Counted from the first letter of the stretch, positions 16,035 through 24,698 are shown. The stretch: 64,000 bases of DNA from Chryseobacterium sp. KLBC 52 (GCF_003347605.1 NZ_QDFZ01000014.1:1-64000); one strand, 5' to 3'. The notes: generated by a model from the sequence alone, not told the origin. Numbers and translations are program-made.

Positions 16035-17171
16035 ATGATGAAAAGAGGAATCTGCCTGTGTATTATTCTATTAAGTTTTAAAAATCTTACTGCCCAGTCT
16101 GCAAAAATTGATACTGAAAAACTTCTTGAATTTTACGAAACACAACGTTATGCTAATGCTGCTACTTATCTTCAGAGCATATATCCCGGAGATACACAGG
16201 ATATAAAAGCCCTTTCACAAATTGCTTATTGTAATATGATGGCGGGAAAACTTCCGGACGCAGAAAAAAATTATCTGAAAATCAATACCATTCAACCCAA
16301 CAACGTACCTACTTTATTCAGCCTGGCAAGTATCAATTCGAGACGTGGAAATGTTTCTAATGCCAAAACCTATCTTCAACAGATCATTCAGCTTGACAGC
16401 CTTAATTTTAGTGCTTACAAACAACTTGCTGCTTATGCAGAAACACCTGAATCCAGACTTCATTATCTTAAAAAAGCCAGTACCCTGAATGCTGCCGATC
16501 CTGATGTGGCTTATGATCTTTCCCTAACCTACAGCGGTCTTAAGCAATATCAACCCGCTTATGATGTATTGAAAACAGCGATCGCTGCTGATACCGAAAA
16601 CTTTACTTTACAACAAGCCCTACTGCCTGTGGCCAATCAGCTCACCCAATATCCGGAAGTGATTGAAATTGGTGAAAAGCTTCTGAAAAATCATGCTGAT
16701 GTGAATGTAATGAACGATGTGGGACAGGCTTATTTTTATGTAAAGGATTATCAGAAATGTATTATACTTTACAAAATGCTGGAAGATATGGGAGTGCAAA
16801 ATGAAGGCACATTATATTTTATGGCATTGAGCTATCGTGAACTGAAAGATTATAAGAATGCGGCCATCTATACTCAAAAGACTATTGATGAAGCTATTTC
16901 AGACCACACCAGCCTTTACTATGCGGCACTGGCAGGCATTTATGAAGCTCAAAATCAGTATAACGAGGCGGTGACCGCTTACAAAAGAGGACTGACTTTT
17001 GGGACCAGCAATATTATTTATTACCGTTTGGGACTTCTTTATGATCTCAACCTGAAACAACCTAAGAATGCAGCAACCTACTATCAGCTGTATCTTAAAA
17101 ACAATCCGGATCAGAACAAAGAAAAAGAACAGATTGCCTATGCAAAAGGAAGAATTCCTGTTTTAAAATAA
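16035..17171 (+). CDS. Secreted TPR-repeat protein
   Basis: A 378-residue protein with a signal peptide (MKRGICLCIILLSFKNLTAQ) followed by about nine tetratricopeptide repeats filling the rest (ALSQIAYCNMMAGKLPDAEKNYLKI, PTLFSLASINSRRGNVSNAKTYLQQI, TLYFMALSYRELKDYKNAAIYTQK, and so on). TPR arrays are protein-binding scaffolds, so it probably serves in a periplasmic or outer-membrane complex; the partner is not evident. The start is ATGATG, and either Met may be used. It is monocistronic, and the next gene has its own promoter. Upstream lies CCCCAATAAGTG, also found upstream of a TPR regulator near the window end. Confidence 0.8.
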   Translation: MMKRGICLCIILLSFKNLTAQSAKIDTEKLLEFYETQRYANAATYLQSIYPGDTQDIKALSQIAYCNMMAGKLPDAEKNYLKINTIQPNNVPTLFSLASINSRRGNVSNAKTYLQQIIQLDSLNFSAYKQLAAYAETPESRLHYLKKASTLNAADPDVAYDLSLTYSGLKQYQPAYDVLKTAIAADTENFTLQQALLPVANQLTQYPEVIEIGEKLLKNHADVNVMNDVGQAYFYVKDYQKCIILYKMLEDMGVQNEGTLYFMALSYRELKDYKNAAIYTQKTIDEAISDHTSLYYAALAGIYEAQNQYNEAVTAYKRGLTFGTSNIIYYRLGLLYDLNLKQPKNAATYYQLYLKNNPDQNKEKEQIAYAKGRIPVLK

Positions 17172-17194
17172 ATTCAAAAAGAGATAAAAGCATT

Positions 17195-17240
17195 TTGTGA
17201 TTATAGTCACAAGGGAATGTTCAGTGAACCTTTAATTTTG
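17195..17240 (+). promoter_or_regulatory. Crp-like dyad TTGTGA-N6-TCACAA plus -7 box TAATTTTG
   Basis: TTGTGA (17195-17200) and TCACAA (17207-17212) form a perfect dyad containing TGTGA-N6-TCACA, the Crp/Fnr-superfamily consensus. A TAATTTTG -7 box lies at 17233-17240. The dyad centre is 36.5 bases before the end of the box, near -40, as for class II activation. The gene served is the NTF2-like gene at 17265. Confidence 0.6.
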
Positions 17241-17264
17241 TATTCAACAATAAAAACAATATTT

Positions 17265-17603
17265 ATGGACGATACAACTCGAAACGTAGCAGAACAGTTT
17301 ATTCACTATTTAAATGAAGAAGATTTTGACAAGGCGGAAAGCTGTCTCGATCCTGACTTTAAATTTATAGGAGTATTGGGTAAGAGAGAAGGAGCTTCTG
17401 TTTATATGAAAGATATGCAGAAGATGAAATTTAAGTATGAAATTATCAGGACTTTTACTTCCGGTGAAGATGTATGTTTCTGGTACAATATTGATATGGG
17501 AGAAAAAACAATAGAATCTTCGGGATGGTATCATATAAAAGATGGAAAGATCCGTATTTTAAAAGTTCTGTTTGATCCGAGACCTTTATTAAAAGAGTCT
17601 TAA
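17265..17603 (+). CDS. NTF2-like (SnoaL-type) protein
   Basis: A 112-residue protein with the cone-shaped NTF2-like fold pattern: N-terminal helices (NVAEQFIHYLNEEDFDKAESCLDPDFKFIG), then a run of beta-strands (KYEIIRTFTSGEDVCFWYNIDMG, IESSGWYHIKDGKIRILKVLFD). Members are ketosteroid-isomerase-like enzymes or ligand-binding proteins; no catalytic residue can be assigned. The ATG at 17265 was chosen because the TAATTTTG promoter element lies only 25 bases upstream, whereas an upstream ATG at 17217 would fall before that promoter. Its stop codon overlaps the convergent DUF6624 stop. The promoter carries a Crp-like dyad, so expression probably answers to a Crp/Fnr-family regulator. Confidence 0.8.
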   Translation: MDDTTRNVAEQFIHYLNEEDFDKAESCLDPDFKFIGVLGKREGASVYMKDMQKMKFKYEIIRTFTSGEDVCFWYNIDMGEKTIESSGWYHIKDGKIRILKVLFDPRPLLKES

Positions 17604-18163
17604 ATCCAGCCTGTTTTTTTTCTCCAAGCTGTATATTCAACGTCTTTGCTATCAATTTCCGGAATAGCTTCAGGTTCCGGAATTTTGCTGATATCTGATT
17701 CAGGCAGAACCCGTAGATTTACCTTTTCACGCTCTGCATTTAAGTTTTCTTTGTTTTCTACTGGGTAAATTTTTCCTTCAGAGGTCAACTGTGTCCCATA
17801 CTTTTGAGGTTTACTCTGAAAAACCTGAATTCTGTCATATAAATAGGCTTTATGCAAAGGATTAATATCATTGGAATGTTCTTCCATCGTAGCATAACAT
17901 GTTTTCATAAATTCAGGTTCACCGATAGCATGCTGGATAATCAGCCAGGCTGCATCATTAGCTTTCTCGCCGACTTTTGAGATGGTGGGATAACCAATTT
18001 TTGCTATAATTTCCCGCAGCCGTCTGGCATTGGCTCTATGAATATTTTCCATTTCAGGATGATATCCTCCGGATAATTCACCAGCCAGCAATAGTTTTTC
18101 TCTGACGGACAGATCCTGGTCAGCCATTTCGATCAGTTCTTTTTCAAAAGGAAGATTGTTCAT
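17600..18163 (-). CDS. DUF6624 domain protein
   Basis: A 187-residue cytoplasmic protein. The central block IIAKIGYPTISKVGEKANDAAWLIIQHAIGEPEFMKTCYATM followed by AYLYDRIQVFQSKPQKYGTQL matches the DUF6624 pattern as I know it, which always has the GxPT, AAWLIxQHA and KPQxYGTQ segments. The activity of the family is unknown. The C-terminal 40 residues are a Pro/Glu-rich tail. It lies 42 bases downstream of the P-loop gene in the same direction and probably shares its transcript. Its last bases overlap the stop of the convergent NTF2-like gene. Confidence 0.82.
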   Translation of the reverse strand: MNNLPFEKELIEMADQDLSVREKLLLAGELSGGYHPEMENIHRANARRLREIIAKIGYPTISKVGEKANDAAWLIIQHAIGEPEFMKTCYATMEEHSNDINPLHKAYLYDRIQVFQSKPQKYGTQLTSEGKIYPVENKENLNAEREKVNLRVLPESDISKIPEPEAIPEIDSKDVEYTAWRKKTGWI

Positions 18164-18205
18164 ATAATAGTTGATAAATGATGATTGATGAATGAGGGGC
18201 TTTTT

Positions 18206-18757
18206 CTATGTGATTCGATCAAGAATAAAACGGGCTCTTCTTTCTATTGAAACTTTAGGAACTTCGATAACAGTATAACCATATTCCTGATAAATTTCTT
18301 TCATACACTCAAAGGTTTCCACTGCTTTTTCAAAGGTTTGTTTTCTTTCAGGATCGTTTTCATAGATTTCTTTCCACGGGGGAAGAATGAAAACATTATG
18401 ATGATAAACCATTTCTCTCGCTTGTGCTTCCATAGACACCGGAATTGAAATATGTTCAAGTTTCATATAGCCCAACGTATCCAATATCCCACGGTCAAAG
18501 AAAACAGGCTTCTTATGAGGTATTTTGCTTATTTCCAGGTAGGTTTTTACAGATTCTTTAAACATCAGTTCTGCAAAAAGTTCTTTGTTAAGCCAGGGAA
18601 GCCCTTCACCACCGGAATCCATCTGTTCTTTAATGATTTTTCTTCCTTCTTCAGGCACAGTTATCCATTCATGCCGGTGTAATTCATCCAGCAACGTTGT
18701 TTTTCCTGCCCCAGGACCTCCTGTAATGATATATAATGTTGATATCTTCTGTTTCAT
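18206..18757 (-). CDS. P-loop ATPase/kinase-like protein (AAA_28 / NadR-like)
   Basis: A 183-residue P-loop protein. The N-terminus YIITGGPGAGKTTLLDEL is a Walker A motif, and PVFFDRGILDTLGY a Walker B/DRG segment typical of the NadR-like AAA_28 group. A lid-like Arg-rich part (PERKQTFEKAVETFECMKEIYQEYGY) follows, and it ends in an RRARFILDRI helix. Such small proteins are nucleotide kinases or predicted ATPases of unknown substrate. It is cytoplasmic and probably first gene of a two-gene unit with the DUF6624 gene. Confidence 0.82.
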   Translation of the reverse strand: MKQKISTLYIITGGPGAGKTTLLDELHRHEWITVPEEGRKIIKEQMDSGGEGLPWLNKELFAELMFKESVKTYLEISKIPHKKPVFFDRGILDTLGYMKLEHISIPVSMEAQAREMVYHHNVFILPPWKEIYENDPERKQTFEKAVETFECMKEIYQEYGYTVIEVPKVSIERRARFILDRIT

Positions 18758-18818
18758 GGATTTGAATTAAAGGATAAATACAGCTGCATCGCACCACAGA
18801 AATTTCATACTGTGGAGT

Positions 18819-19814
18819 TTATCTGTTATTTTTAATGATACTTTTATAGGTGTTGATACGATCTTCTTCCCGGTACATATTACACAAGATCAGAAGATCA
18901 TCTGTATTGTATTTCTGGGCGATCTCATTTAATTTCTGATGAACGGACTGTGGTGTTTCTATAATAATTCTGTTTAAAACAGCAAAGAATTCTTCCTCAT
19001 CCTTTGTTCCCAAAACTTTCTGTTCTACCGCTTCCGGAGAAAGAACCGCATTGGGACTTACCAATTGCCTGGATTGCAAAAACTGATAGGCCATTCCATA
19101 GGCATTCCGTCTGGCATCTTCAATTTTATCTGCTACTGATACCGCTACCGCAACCTGTAATGAAGGCTGAGGAAAATATTGTGTGCTATCAAATTCTTTG
19201 AGATAAATATCTGTATTTTCTTTTCCATTTGCACTATTCATAAAAGCGGCGAATGAATATCCGATCCCGTGTTTGGCTGCTTCTCTGGCAGAAGTCATTC
19301 CTGAACCGAGCCACATAATTTCCGGAATATGCTGTACATGAGTCGGCTGCGCGATAAGTCCATTATAAACTCCTTCTTCATCTTTTATGAATTGAATGAT
19401 CTCTTCCAGTTTTGTTTCCATATTGGATAAAATGACTGGTTTATGATTGTTGAGTGCCATTACAGCATCTTTTAATCCGCCCGGTGCTTTTCCCAGTCCG
19501 AGAATAAACCGTTCAGGATACAAGGTAGACAGCATTTTGGTCCATTCTGCAATTTTATAGGCAGAATAGTTTCTCATCATAATCCCTGCCGTTCCTACTT
19601 TGATCCGGTTTGTTTTACTGAGGGCAATGGCAGCTAAAAGTTCAGGACTTGAACTGGCATATGCTTCTACGCCATGATGTTCAGAATACATAATGCTGTG
19701 AAATCCTGTTTCTTCCGCTAATAGAGCAAGGTTAATACTGTTTGTCAATGCAGTTGCAGCACTTCCTCCCGTTGTGGTGGGTGACTGATCTAATATCCCT
19801 AACTTCAGCTTCAT
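18819..19814 (-). CDS. LLM-class flavin-dependent oxidoreductase (luciferase-like)
   Basis: A 331-residue TIM-barrel protein of the luciferase-like monooxygenase class. It starts with the family's LGILDQSPTTTGGSAATAL strand. It has SIMYSEHHGVEAYASSSPELL, the AAIALSKTNRIKVGTAGIMMRNYSAYKIAEW block and FILGLGKAPGG, followed by the long insertion and MWLGSGMTSAREAAKHGIGYSFAAF. These proteins use FMNH2 and oxygen (or F420 in other phyla) to oxidise aldehydes, sulfonates or other small molecules; the substrate is unknown. It is a single gene, with a terminator of the ABC operon just upstream. Confidence 0.9.
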   Translation of the reverse strand: MKLKLGILDQSPTTTGGSAATALTNSINLALLAEETGFHSIMYSEHHGVEAYASSSPELLAAIALSKTNRIKVGTAGIMMRNYSAYKIAEWTKMLSTLYPERFILGLGKAPGGLKDAVMALNNHKPVILSNMETKLEEIIQFIKDEEGVYNGLIAQPTHVQHIPEIMWLGSGMTSAREAAKHGIGYSFAAFMNSANGKENTDIYLKEFDSTQYFPQPSLQVAVAVSVADKIEDARRNAYGMAYQFLQSRQLVSPNAVLSPEAVEQKVLGTKDEEEFFAVLNRIIIETPQSVHQKLNEIAQKYNTDDLLILCNMYREEDRINTYKSIIKNNR

Positions 19815-19848
19815 ATTCTTGAATCTATTTTATGGTGAAGTTATGAAA

Positions 19849-19873
19849 AAACCTTCCGCTTATCGGAAGGTTT
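19849..19873 (-). terminator. Terminator of the ABC transporter operon
   Basis: A perfect 10-bp stem AAACCTTCCG/CGGAAGGTTT with a 5-base loop, followed leftward by TTT. It lies between the ABC genes and the LLM gene and would stop leftward transcription from the former. Confidence 0.75.
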
Positions 19874-19890
19874 CTTTATAAAAAGTGATT

Positions 19891-19940
19891 ATGCACATAA
19901 ACGGGTTCCACAGCCTCCACCGCCGCAGTTTCACACAGTG
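19891..19940 (-). pseudogene. Possible remnant of a Gly/Cys-rich exported peptide
   Basis: Between the ABC ATPase stop and the terminator, one minus-strand frame reads NCGGGGCGTRLCA then stop, directly preceded by a TGA. The Gly/Cys-rich tail resembles the mature ends of small exported peptides such as the GG-leader peptides at 2.7 kb, but no start or leader is in frame. It may be the tail of a decayed precursor or chance. Support is weak. Confidence 0.2.
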
Positions 19941-19965
19941 TTAAATAGTAACTGATTTTCCTATT

Positions 19966-20601
19966 CTAAAACTTTAGAGCATTCAGATGATCAAAATCTT
20001 CCTTTCCGTAGATTTTTTCAATTTTCCCATCCTGGAGCAGTGCAATCTTATCACAGGTATGAAAAAGGGTTTCAATAATATGGGAACTCACCATTACTAC
20101 TTTATTTTGGGATTTCAACTGTCTGATAATATCATAAAGAATATGAACACCTTCAAAATCCACTCCATTGAAAGGTTCATCCAGAATATTAATAGATTTA
20201 TCCAGCATCAGCATTCCGGTGAGAGCCAGTTTTTTCTTCATTCCGCTGGAGTAATACTGTACATATTTTTTTAAAGGAAGATTAAATTTTTCAATAATAT
20301 CTTTAACCTCCGCTTCTTTTTTTGAAGTGAAATAGGCCAGATATTCTTCTCCAGTAATGTAAGGATAAAAGTAGTTTTCAGTTTCAAGATAGGAGATCAT
20401 TTCGCGTTTCAACTGTTCGTTCTTCCATGTGATCTCTCCGGAAAACGGAGTACTCTGGTACAGAGATTCAAACAAAGTGGTCTTTCCGGCTCCGTTTTTT
20501 CCAAGCAGTCCTACAATGCAGCCTTCTTCTATGGTTAGATTCAGATCGTTTAAAACTTTCTGATTTTTAAAATGGACCTGTACGTTTTTAATCTCCAACA
20601 T
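19966..20601 (-). CDS. ABC transporter ATP-binding protein
   Basis: A 211-residue ABC ATPase with Walker A GLLGKNGAGKTT, Q-loop region near EMISYLETENYF, signature YYSSGMKKKLAL (the LSGGQ equivalent SSGMKK, typical of ABC-2 type exporters), Walker B SINILDEPFNGVD and H-loop VVMVSSHI. It is the single-domain ATPase partner of the membrane protein encoded immediately upstream, whose stop overlaps its start by 14 bases. The closest analogues are small exporters for peptides, antibiotics or gliding-type systems; the substrate is not deducible. It is last in its operon and is followed by a terminator. Confidence 0.92.
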   Translation of the reverse strand: MLEIKNVQVHFKNQKVLNDLNLTIEEGCIVGLLGKNGAGKTTLFESLYQSTPFSGEITWKNEQLKREMISYLETENYFYPYITGEEYLAYFTSKKEAEVKDIIEKFNLPLKKYVQYYSSGMKKKLALTGMLMLDKSINILDEPFNGVDFEGVHILYDIIRQLKSQNKVVMVSSHIIETLFHTCDKIALLQDGKIEKIYGKEDFDHLNALKF

Positions 20602-21499
20602 AAGTTTTGATATTGTGGGAAGCTTCTTTTATATTTTTTTTCCATACAAATAGTGCCGGAATGATGGTCAAACTACATATTGTATATTCAATAAAAACTC
20701 CCATATTAAAATGATTTCCTCTCTCTTTGTAATGATACTGTTTGTATTTTCTGGTGAGAATCAGTAAGAAATACAGATTCATAAAGACAAAATAATAAAG
20801 TATGTACAAGGCCTCGGCAGAATGCAGAACGAGAAACAAACCATATACTGGCAACAGTAAAATATTAAAAAACAGTGAGTTTTTCCTGAGTTTCTCTTTT
20901 AAAGTATATTTCCTGAAATACATTTCCAGCATTTCTTTGCTTTCATTGAGCTCGTAAATATGTGAGACATAATCCAGTGCGAATACTCCTGCCAGAATCA
21001 ACGTTACAGGATGATAAGCCGAACCCCAGATTACGATAAGGCCGAAAATTGCCAGCCAGGTATTTTTTCTCAGAAAACTTTTCCATTCAAATAAATCGTC
21101 CGGAATAGAATTCCATTGTAACGCCAGCCAGGGTCTTGTTCTTGGTGTGATAAAAGCCAGCACGACAAAGGCCGGTAGTGAAAATAATGCTGTTCTCTCC
21201 AGTTTGTAATGGATGTTTCCACAAAGCAGAACACTGTAAATAAATACTGCTTCCAACATAATAACCCATCGCCAGCTGGTGACAAAAACTTTTTTCAAAA
21301 AAGGAATATCTTTTCTTTCATAATGAAACAGCAATGCCAGTATAAAAAACAAAGGTGGATAATAACAGACTTCAGGCAGCTTCACTACAATCAAAGCGCC
21401 AAGCATGATCATAACAGGAATACTTGCTCTGGGATTCAGATTTAACAGTCTGAAACTTTGATGAAATCTGAATTTTAAATGGTGTAAAAGTTTTTTCAA
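20588..21499 (-). CDS. ABC transporter membrane subunit (putative permease)
   Basis: A 303-residue integral membrane protein with about eight predicted hydrophobic segments, e.g. PVMIMLGALIVVKLP, PPLFFILALLFHY, VIMLEAVFIYSVLLCG, LFSLPAFVVLAFI, WLAIFGLIVIWGSAYH and FNILLLPVYGLFLVLHS. I do not recognise a named permease family. The 14-base overlap with the downstream ATPase gene makes it very likely the transmembrane half of a heteromeric ABC-2-like exporter. The N-terminus is basic (HHLKFRFHQSFRLLN), consistent with a cytoplasmic start. No periplasmic binding protein is nearby, so export is more likely than uptake. Confidence 0.78.
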   Translation of the reverse strand: MKKLLHHLKFRFHQSFRLLNLNPRASIPVMIMLGALIVVKLPEVCYYPPLFFILALLFHYERKDIPFLKKVFVTSWRWVIMLEAVFIYSVLLCGNIHYKLERTALFSLPAFVVLAFITPRTRPWLALQWNSIPDDLFEWKSFLRKNTWLAIFGLIVIWGSAYHPVTLILAGVFALDYVSHIYELNESKEMLEMYFRKYTLKEKLRKNSLFFNILLLPVYGLFLVLHSAEALYILYYFVFMNLYFLLILTRKYKQYHYKERGNHFNMGVFIEYTICSLTIIPALFVWKKNIKEASHNIKTYVGD

Positions 21500-21606
21500 T
21501 GGGGATTAAAGATTCTCTTTTTATAATATTTTCATCTGAAGATGACAGATTGCGAACGCTAAAGATAAATATTTTTCATCAGGATACCTGAAATTCACAA
21601 AAAAAA

Positions 21607-21626
21607 CCCCTTGTCTATGCAAGGGG
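21607..21626 (-). terminator. Terminator of putP
   Basis: A 7-bp GC-rich stem CCCCTTG/CAAGGGG with a 6-base loop, followed leftward by TTTTTTTT. It lies 41 bases after the putP stop. Confidence 0.85.
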
Positions 21627-21666
21627 AGATTCTATCTAATAAAATGTAACATATAAGTTTTGGAGG

Positions 21667-23163
21667 TTACTCCTGCATGATTTTTTGAACTTCATTGAAT
21701 TCGTTTTCAATAATAGGATCAGGCTTATAGGTTGATAATGAAACAATCACGTTGGTCAACAGAGAAAGCGTAAACCCAGGAATGATTTCGTACCAGTCTT
21801 TCAGTGGGTGTTGCAGATAAACCCATGCTAAAACAGTAATTCCTCCTACCATCATCCCGGCAAAGCCTCCCTGCCATGTTGCCTTTTTCCATAAGAGAGA
21901 AAGCAGGATCAACGGTCCGAATGCAGAACCAAAACCGGCCCATGCATTTCCTACCAGATTAAGAATACTATCCTTAGGATCCAGGGATAAAAGAACTGCA
22001 ATGACAGCTACGAGCAAAACAGAAAGCCTGCTTGCTATTAATAATTGTCTGGAAGTTGCTTTTTTATTCAGAAATGCTTTGTAAATATCTTCTGTTAATG
22101 AGCTTGAAGTCACCAATAGCTGGGAAGAAATTGTACTCATTACCGCTGCCAGAATGGCTGTAAGTAGAAACCCTGCAATAAACGGATGGAATAATATACG
22201 GGAGAAATAGATGAAAATAGTTTCTGCTTCCGTCTTTGATCCGTCAAACTTTATCATGGTATTCAGATCGAACTTTTGCAGATAAGCAATTCCTACCAAT
22301 CCTATGGCTAAGGCTCCGGCAACAGTAAAGATCATCCATGTAATCCCGATGCGTCTTGCTTTGATCAGATCCTTCGGTTTATCAATGGCCATAAAACGTA
22401 CCAGAATATGGGGCTGACCGCAATATCCTAATCCCCATGCCAGTAAAGACAGAATACTTACAGTGGTGGTACCTCGGAACAGATCCAGATATTTTGGATT
22501 TTTTGCTTCAATCAGAGAAAAAGTCTCTCCCACACTTCCGATTTGGGTAATCGCTACAATAGGAACAATCACCAATGCCAATACCATAATGGTGCCTTGC
22601 ACAAAATCAGTAAGACTTACTGCCAGAAACCCACCTAAAAAAGTATACAGCACGACTACCAGACTTGTCAGGAGCAAGCCTACCGTGTAATCCATCCCGA
22701 AAGCTGATTCGAATAATTTTCCGCCGGATACCATTCCTGCAGACGTGTACAGGGTAAAAAATACCAGAATGAAAACAGAGGATGTAATTTTCAGAAGCTG
22801 ATTTTTATTTTTAAATCTGTTTTCAAAAAATACAGGTAACGTAATGGCATTCTGCGCCACTTCTGTATAAATTCTGAGCCTTGGGGCTACAATAATATAA
22901 TTGAGATAAGCTCCAATGGTCAGCCCTATCGCAATCCAGGCGCTTGAAATTCCGGACAGATACATTGCTCCCGGAACGCCCATCAAAAGCCATCCGCTCA
23001 TATCGGCTGCTCCTGCAGACAATGCTGTTACGGCAGCCCCCATTTTTCGGCCGCCAATTAAAAATTCTTCTGAATTACTTGTTGATTTTCTATAAGAATA
23101 TATGCCTATACCTATCATTAATAACAGATACAACCCCACAGAAATCCCTTCATATACTTGCAT
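21667..23163 (-). CDS. putP: Sodium/proline symporter
   Basis: A 498-residue sodium:solute symporter family (SSS) protein with about 13 hydrophobic helices. Family landmarks are FLIGGRKMGAAVTALSAGAADMSGWLLMGVPGAMYLSG near the N-terminus, the APRLRIYTEVAQNAITLPVFFENRF loop, SAGMVSGGKLFESAFGMDY, a central GLGYCGQPHILVRFMAI segment, and the AAVMSTISSQLLVTSSSLTEDIY block that contributes sodium ligands. These are the features of PutP, which imports L-proline with Na+. Annotation as PutP rather than another SSS member rests on the ADMSGWLLMG and GQPHILVRFMA motifs. It is a single gene with its own terminator. Confidence 0.9.
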   Translation of the reverse strand: MQVYEGISVGLYLLLMIGIGIYSYRKSTSNSEEFLIGGRKMGAAVTALSAGAADMSGWLLMGVPGAMYLSGISSAWIAIGLTIGAYLNYIIVAPRLRIYTEVAQNAITLPVFFENRFKNKNQLLKITSSVFILVFFTLYTSAGMVSGGKLFESAFGMDYTVGLLLTSLVVVLYTFLGGFLAVSLTDFVQGTIMVLALVIVPIVAITQIGSVGETFSLIEAKNPKYLDLFRGTTTVSILSLLAWGLGYCGQPHILVRFMAIDKPKDLIKARRIGITWMIFTVAGALAIGLVGIAYLQKFDLNTMIKFDGSKTEAETIFIYFSRILFHPFIAGFLLTAILAAVMSTISSQLLVTSSSLTEDIYKAFLNKKATSRQLLIASRLSVLLVAVIAVLLSLDPKDSILNLVGNAWAGFGSAFGPLILLSLLWKKATWQGGFAGMMVGGITVLAWVYLQHPLKDWYEIIPGFTLSLLTNVIVSLSTYKPDPIIENEFNEVQKIMQE

Positions 23164-23371
23164 ATCAATATTTTTATGAAGCCGAATATAACCTTTTTTT
23201 GAAAAAGGTTAAATCTTCTTCCATCCATAGAATCTTATGAAAAGGCTAAAAAATCAGAAAATCAATAAAATTTTAACACACAACCAATAATATATTCAAG
23301 GATAAAAGAAATTCATTTTCAGATCTTTCTTATTAATCATCTATTTATGAAAAGGCGATTTATAGCCGGTT

Positions 23372-23626
23372 TTAGACTTTTCTGCCATTCATAAAATCTT
23401 TTAAGCCTTTTGTAGCTTTATCAGTATATAATTTTTTGATAAGATCCAGCTTTCCTGAATAATCATTTGTTTTTTGGATGCTGTCATAAGCCGTCCAAAA
23501 ATTAACAATATCTGAAGTAAAAATCATGGTCGGTTTCTGTGAAAAACCAGTGAAAGAATAATAGTAGTAAAACGTTTCATGGTCATTTTTAATATAGCAA
23601 TAACACATACCATTATTGTATTTCAC
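23372..23626 (-). CDS. Hypothetical protein, probably 5'-truncated remnant
   Basis: An 84-residue ORF beginning at GTG. Translation upstream of it continues sensibly (LYGKKTVVKYNNGMCYC) until a TAG eight codons earlier, so this may be the C-terminal remainder of a longer gene whose front is lost. The visible part is rich in Tyr, Lys and Asn (ETFYYYYSFTGFSQKPTMIF, DLIKKLYTDKATKGLKDF) and has no known motif. No start codon with a convincing leader was found. If intact, an ATG at 23608 could give a 78-residue protein. Confidence 0.4.
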   Translation of the reverse strand: MKYNNGMCYCYIKNDHETFYYYYSFTGFSQKPTMIFTSDIVNFWTAYDSIQKTNDYSGKLDLIKKLYTDKATKGLKDFMNGRKV

Positions 23627-23816
23627 AACGGTCTTTTTACCGTATAAACACTAGAAATTTTAAAAGAACAGAAGATGAAATTACATCGTAATAACTCCAA
23701 AAAAACAAAGCCGAAACAGGTACTTTATTATTTATTTATATTAATTCCAAATAATTTTAATTCTTTCCATTTCATTGTCGCAAATATTTAATACTTTAGC
23801 TTAATAATTTGAACGA

Positions 23817-24698
23817 ATGGGAATAATCCTTAAACCAATTGATATTGTAGATGACATTTCGCAAGAAGATTTCCGTGAAAAGTATCTAAAGCCATGTAAG
23901 CCAGTGGTAATCAGAAATATGGCAAGAAAGTGGCCCGCCTATCAAAAATGGACGATGGATTACATGAAGGAAGTGGTAGGTGACGTTGAAGTTCCCCTTT
24001 ATGACAGTTCCAAAGCAGATCCTGCAGCTCCTATCAATAGTCCGACTACGAAAATGCCTTTTCGCGATTATGTGGATCTTATTCAGAGAGAGCCTACTGA
24101 TCTGAGGATTTTCTTCTTTGACCCTATAAAATTTGCGCCTAAACTATTGGACGACTATGTTCCGCCAAAGAATCTGATGGGTGGATTTTTAGATAAATAT
24201 CCAAGTATGTTTTTCGGAGGTAAAGGTTCTGTGACTTTCCTTCATTACGATATCGACATGCCGCATATTTTCCATACTCACTTCAATGGAAGAAAGCATG
24301 TTCTTCTGTTTGAATACAAGTGGAAAACACGTCTGTATAAACTTCCGTATGCCACTTATGCACTGGAAGATTATGATATTGCCAATCCTGATTTTGAAAA
24401 ATTCCCGGCATTGGATGGTATTGAAGGAATTGAGTGTTTCCTGGAACACGGAGATACATTATTCATGCCTACAGGCTGGTGGCACTGGATGAAATATCTG
24501 GATGGGTCTTTCTCTATTTCACTGCGTGCATGGGATAAAAGCTGGGCTGTAAAAGCACATTCTCTCTGGAATCTTGCTGTTCAGCGTAATTTCGATAACT
24601 TTATGAAAGCCAGATACAAAAAAAGGTATATGGACTGGAAAGAAAGAAAAGCGGTAGAAAGAGCCCATATTGCATTAAAAAAAGGGCTTCCGAAATAA
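23817..24698 (+). CDS. Cupin-like (JmjC/cupin_8) domain protein, putative 2-oxoglutarate dioxygenase
   Basis: A 293-residue protein of the cupin_8/JmjC-like group. The N-terminal KPCKPVVIRNMARKWPAYQKWT is the typical entry (family form: x-PVVIrg-x-x-x-WPA). The iron site is suggested by HYDID (HxD) in GSVTFLHYDIDMPHIFH, and the distal His in FMPTGWWHWMKYLDGSFSISLRAW. A Lys/Arg in NGRKHVLLFEYKW is placed to bind 2-oxoglutarate. Relatives hydroxylate proteins or small molecules using Fe(II) and 2-oxoglutarate. The C-terminus is a basic helical tail. It is a single gene ending at a strong terminator; the substrate is unknown. Confidence 0.86.
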   Translation: MGIILKPIDIVDDISQEDFREKYLKPCKPVVIRNMARKWPAYQKWTMDYMKEVVGDVEVPLYDSSKADPAAPINSPTTKMPFRDYVDLIQREPTDLRIFFFDPIKFAPKLLDDYVPPKNLMGGFLDKYPSMFFGGKGSVTFLHYDIDMPHIFHTHFNGRKHVLLFEYKWKTRLYKLPYATYALEDYDIANPDFEKFPALDGIEGIECFLEHGDTLFMPTGWWHWMKYLDGSFSISLRAWDKSWAVKAHSLWNLAVQRNFDNFMKARYKKRYMDWKERKAVERAHIALKKGLPK

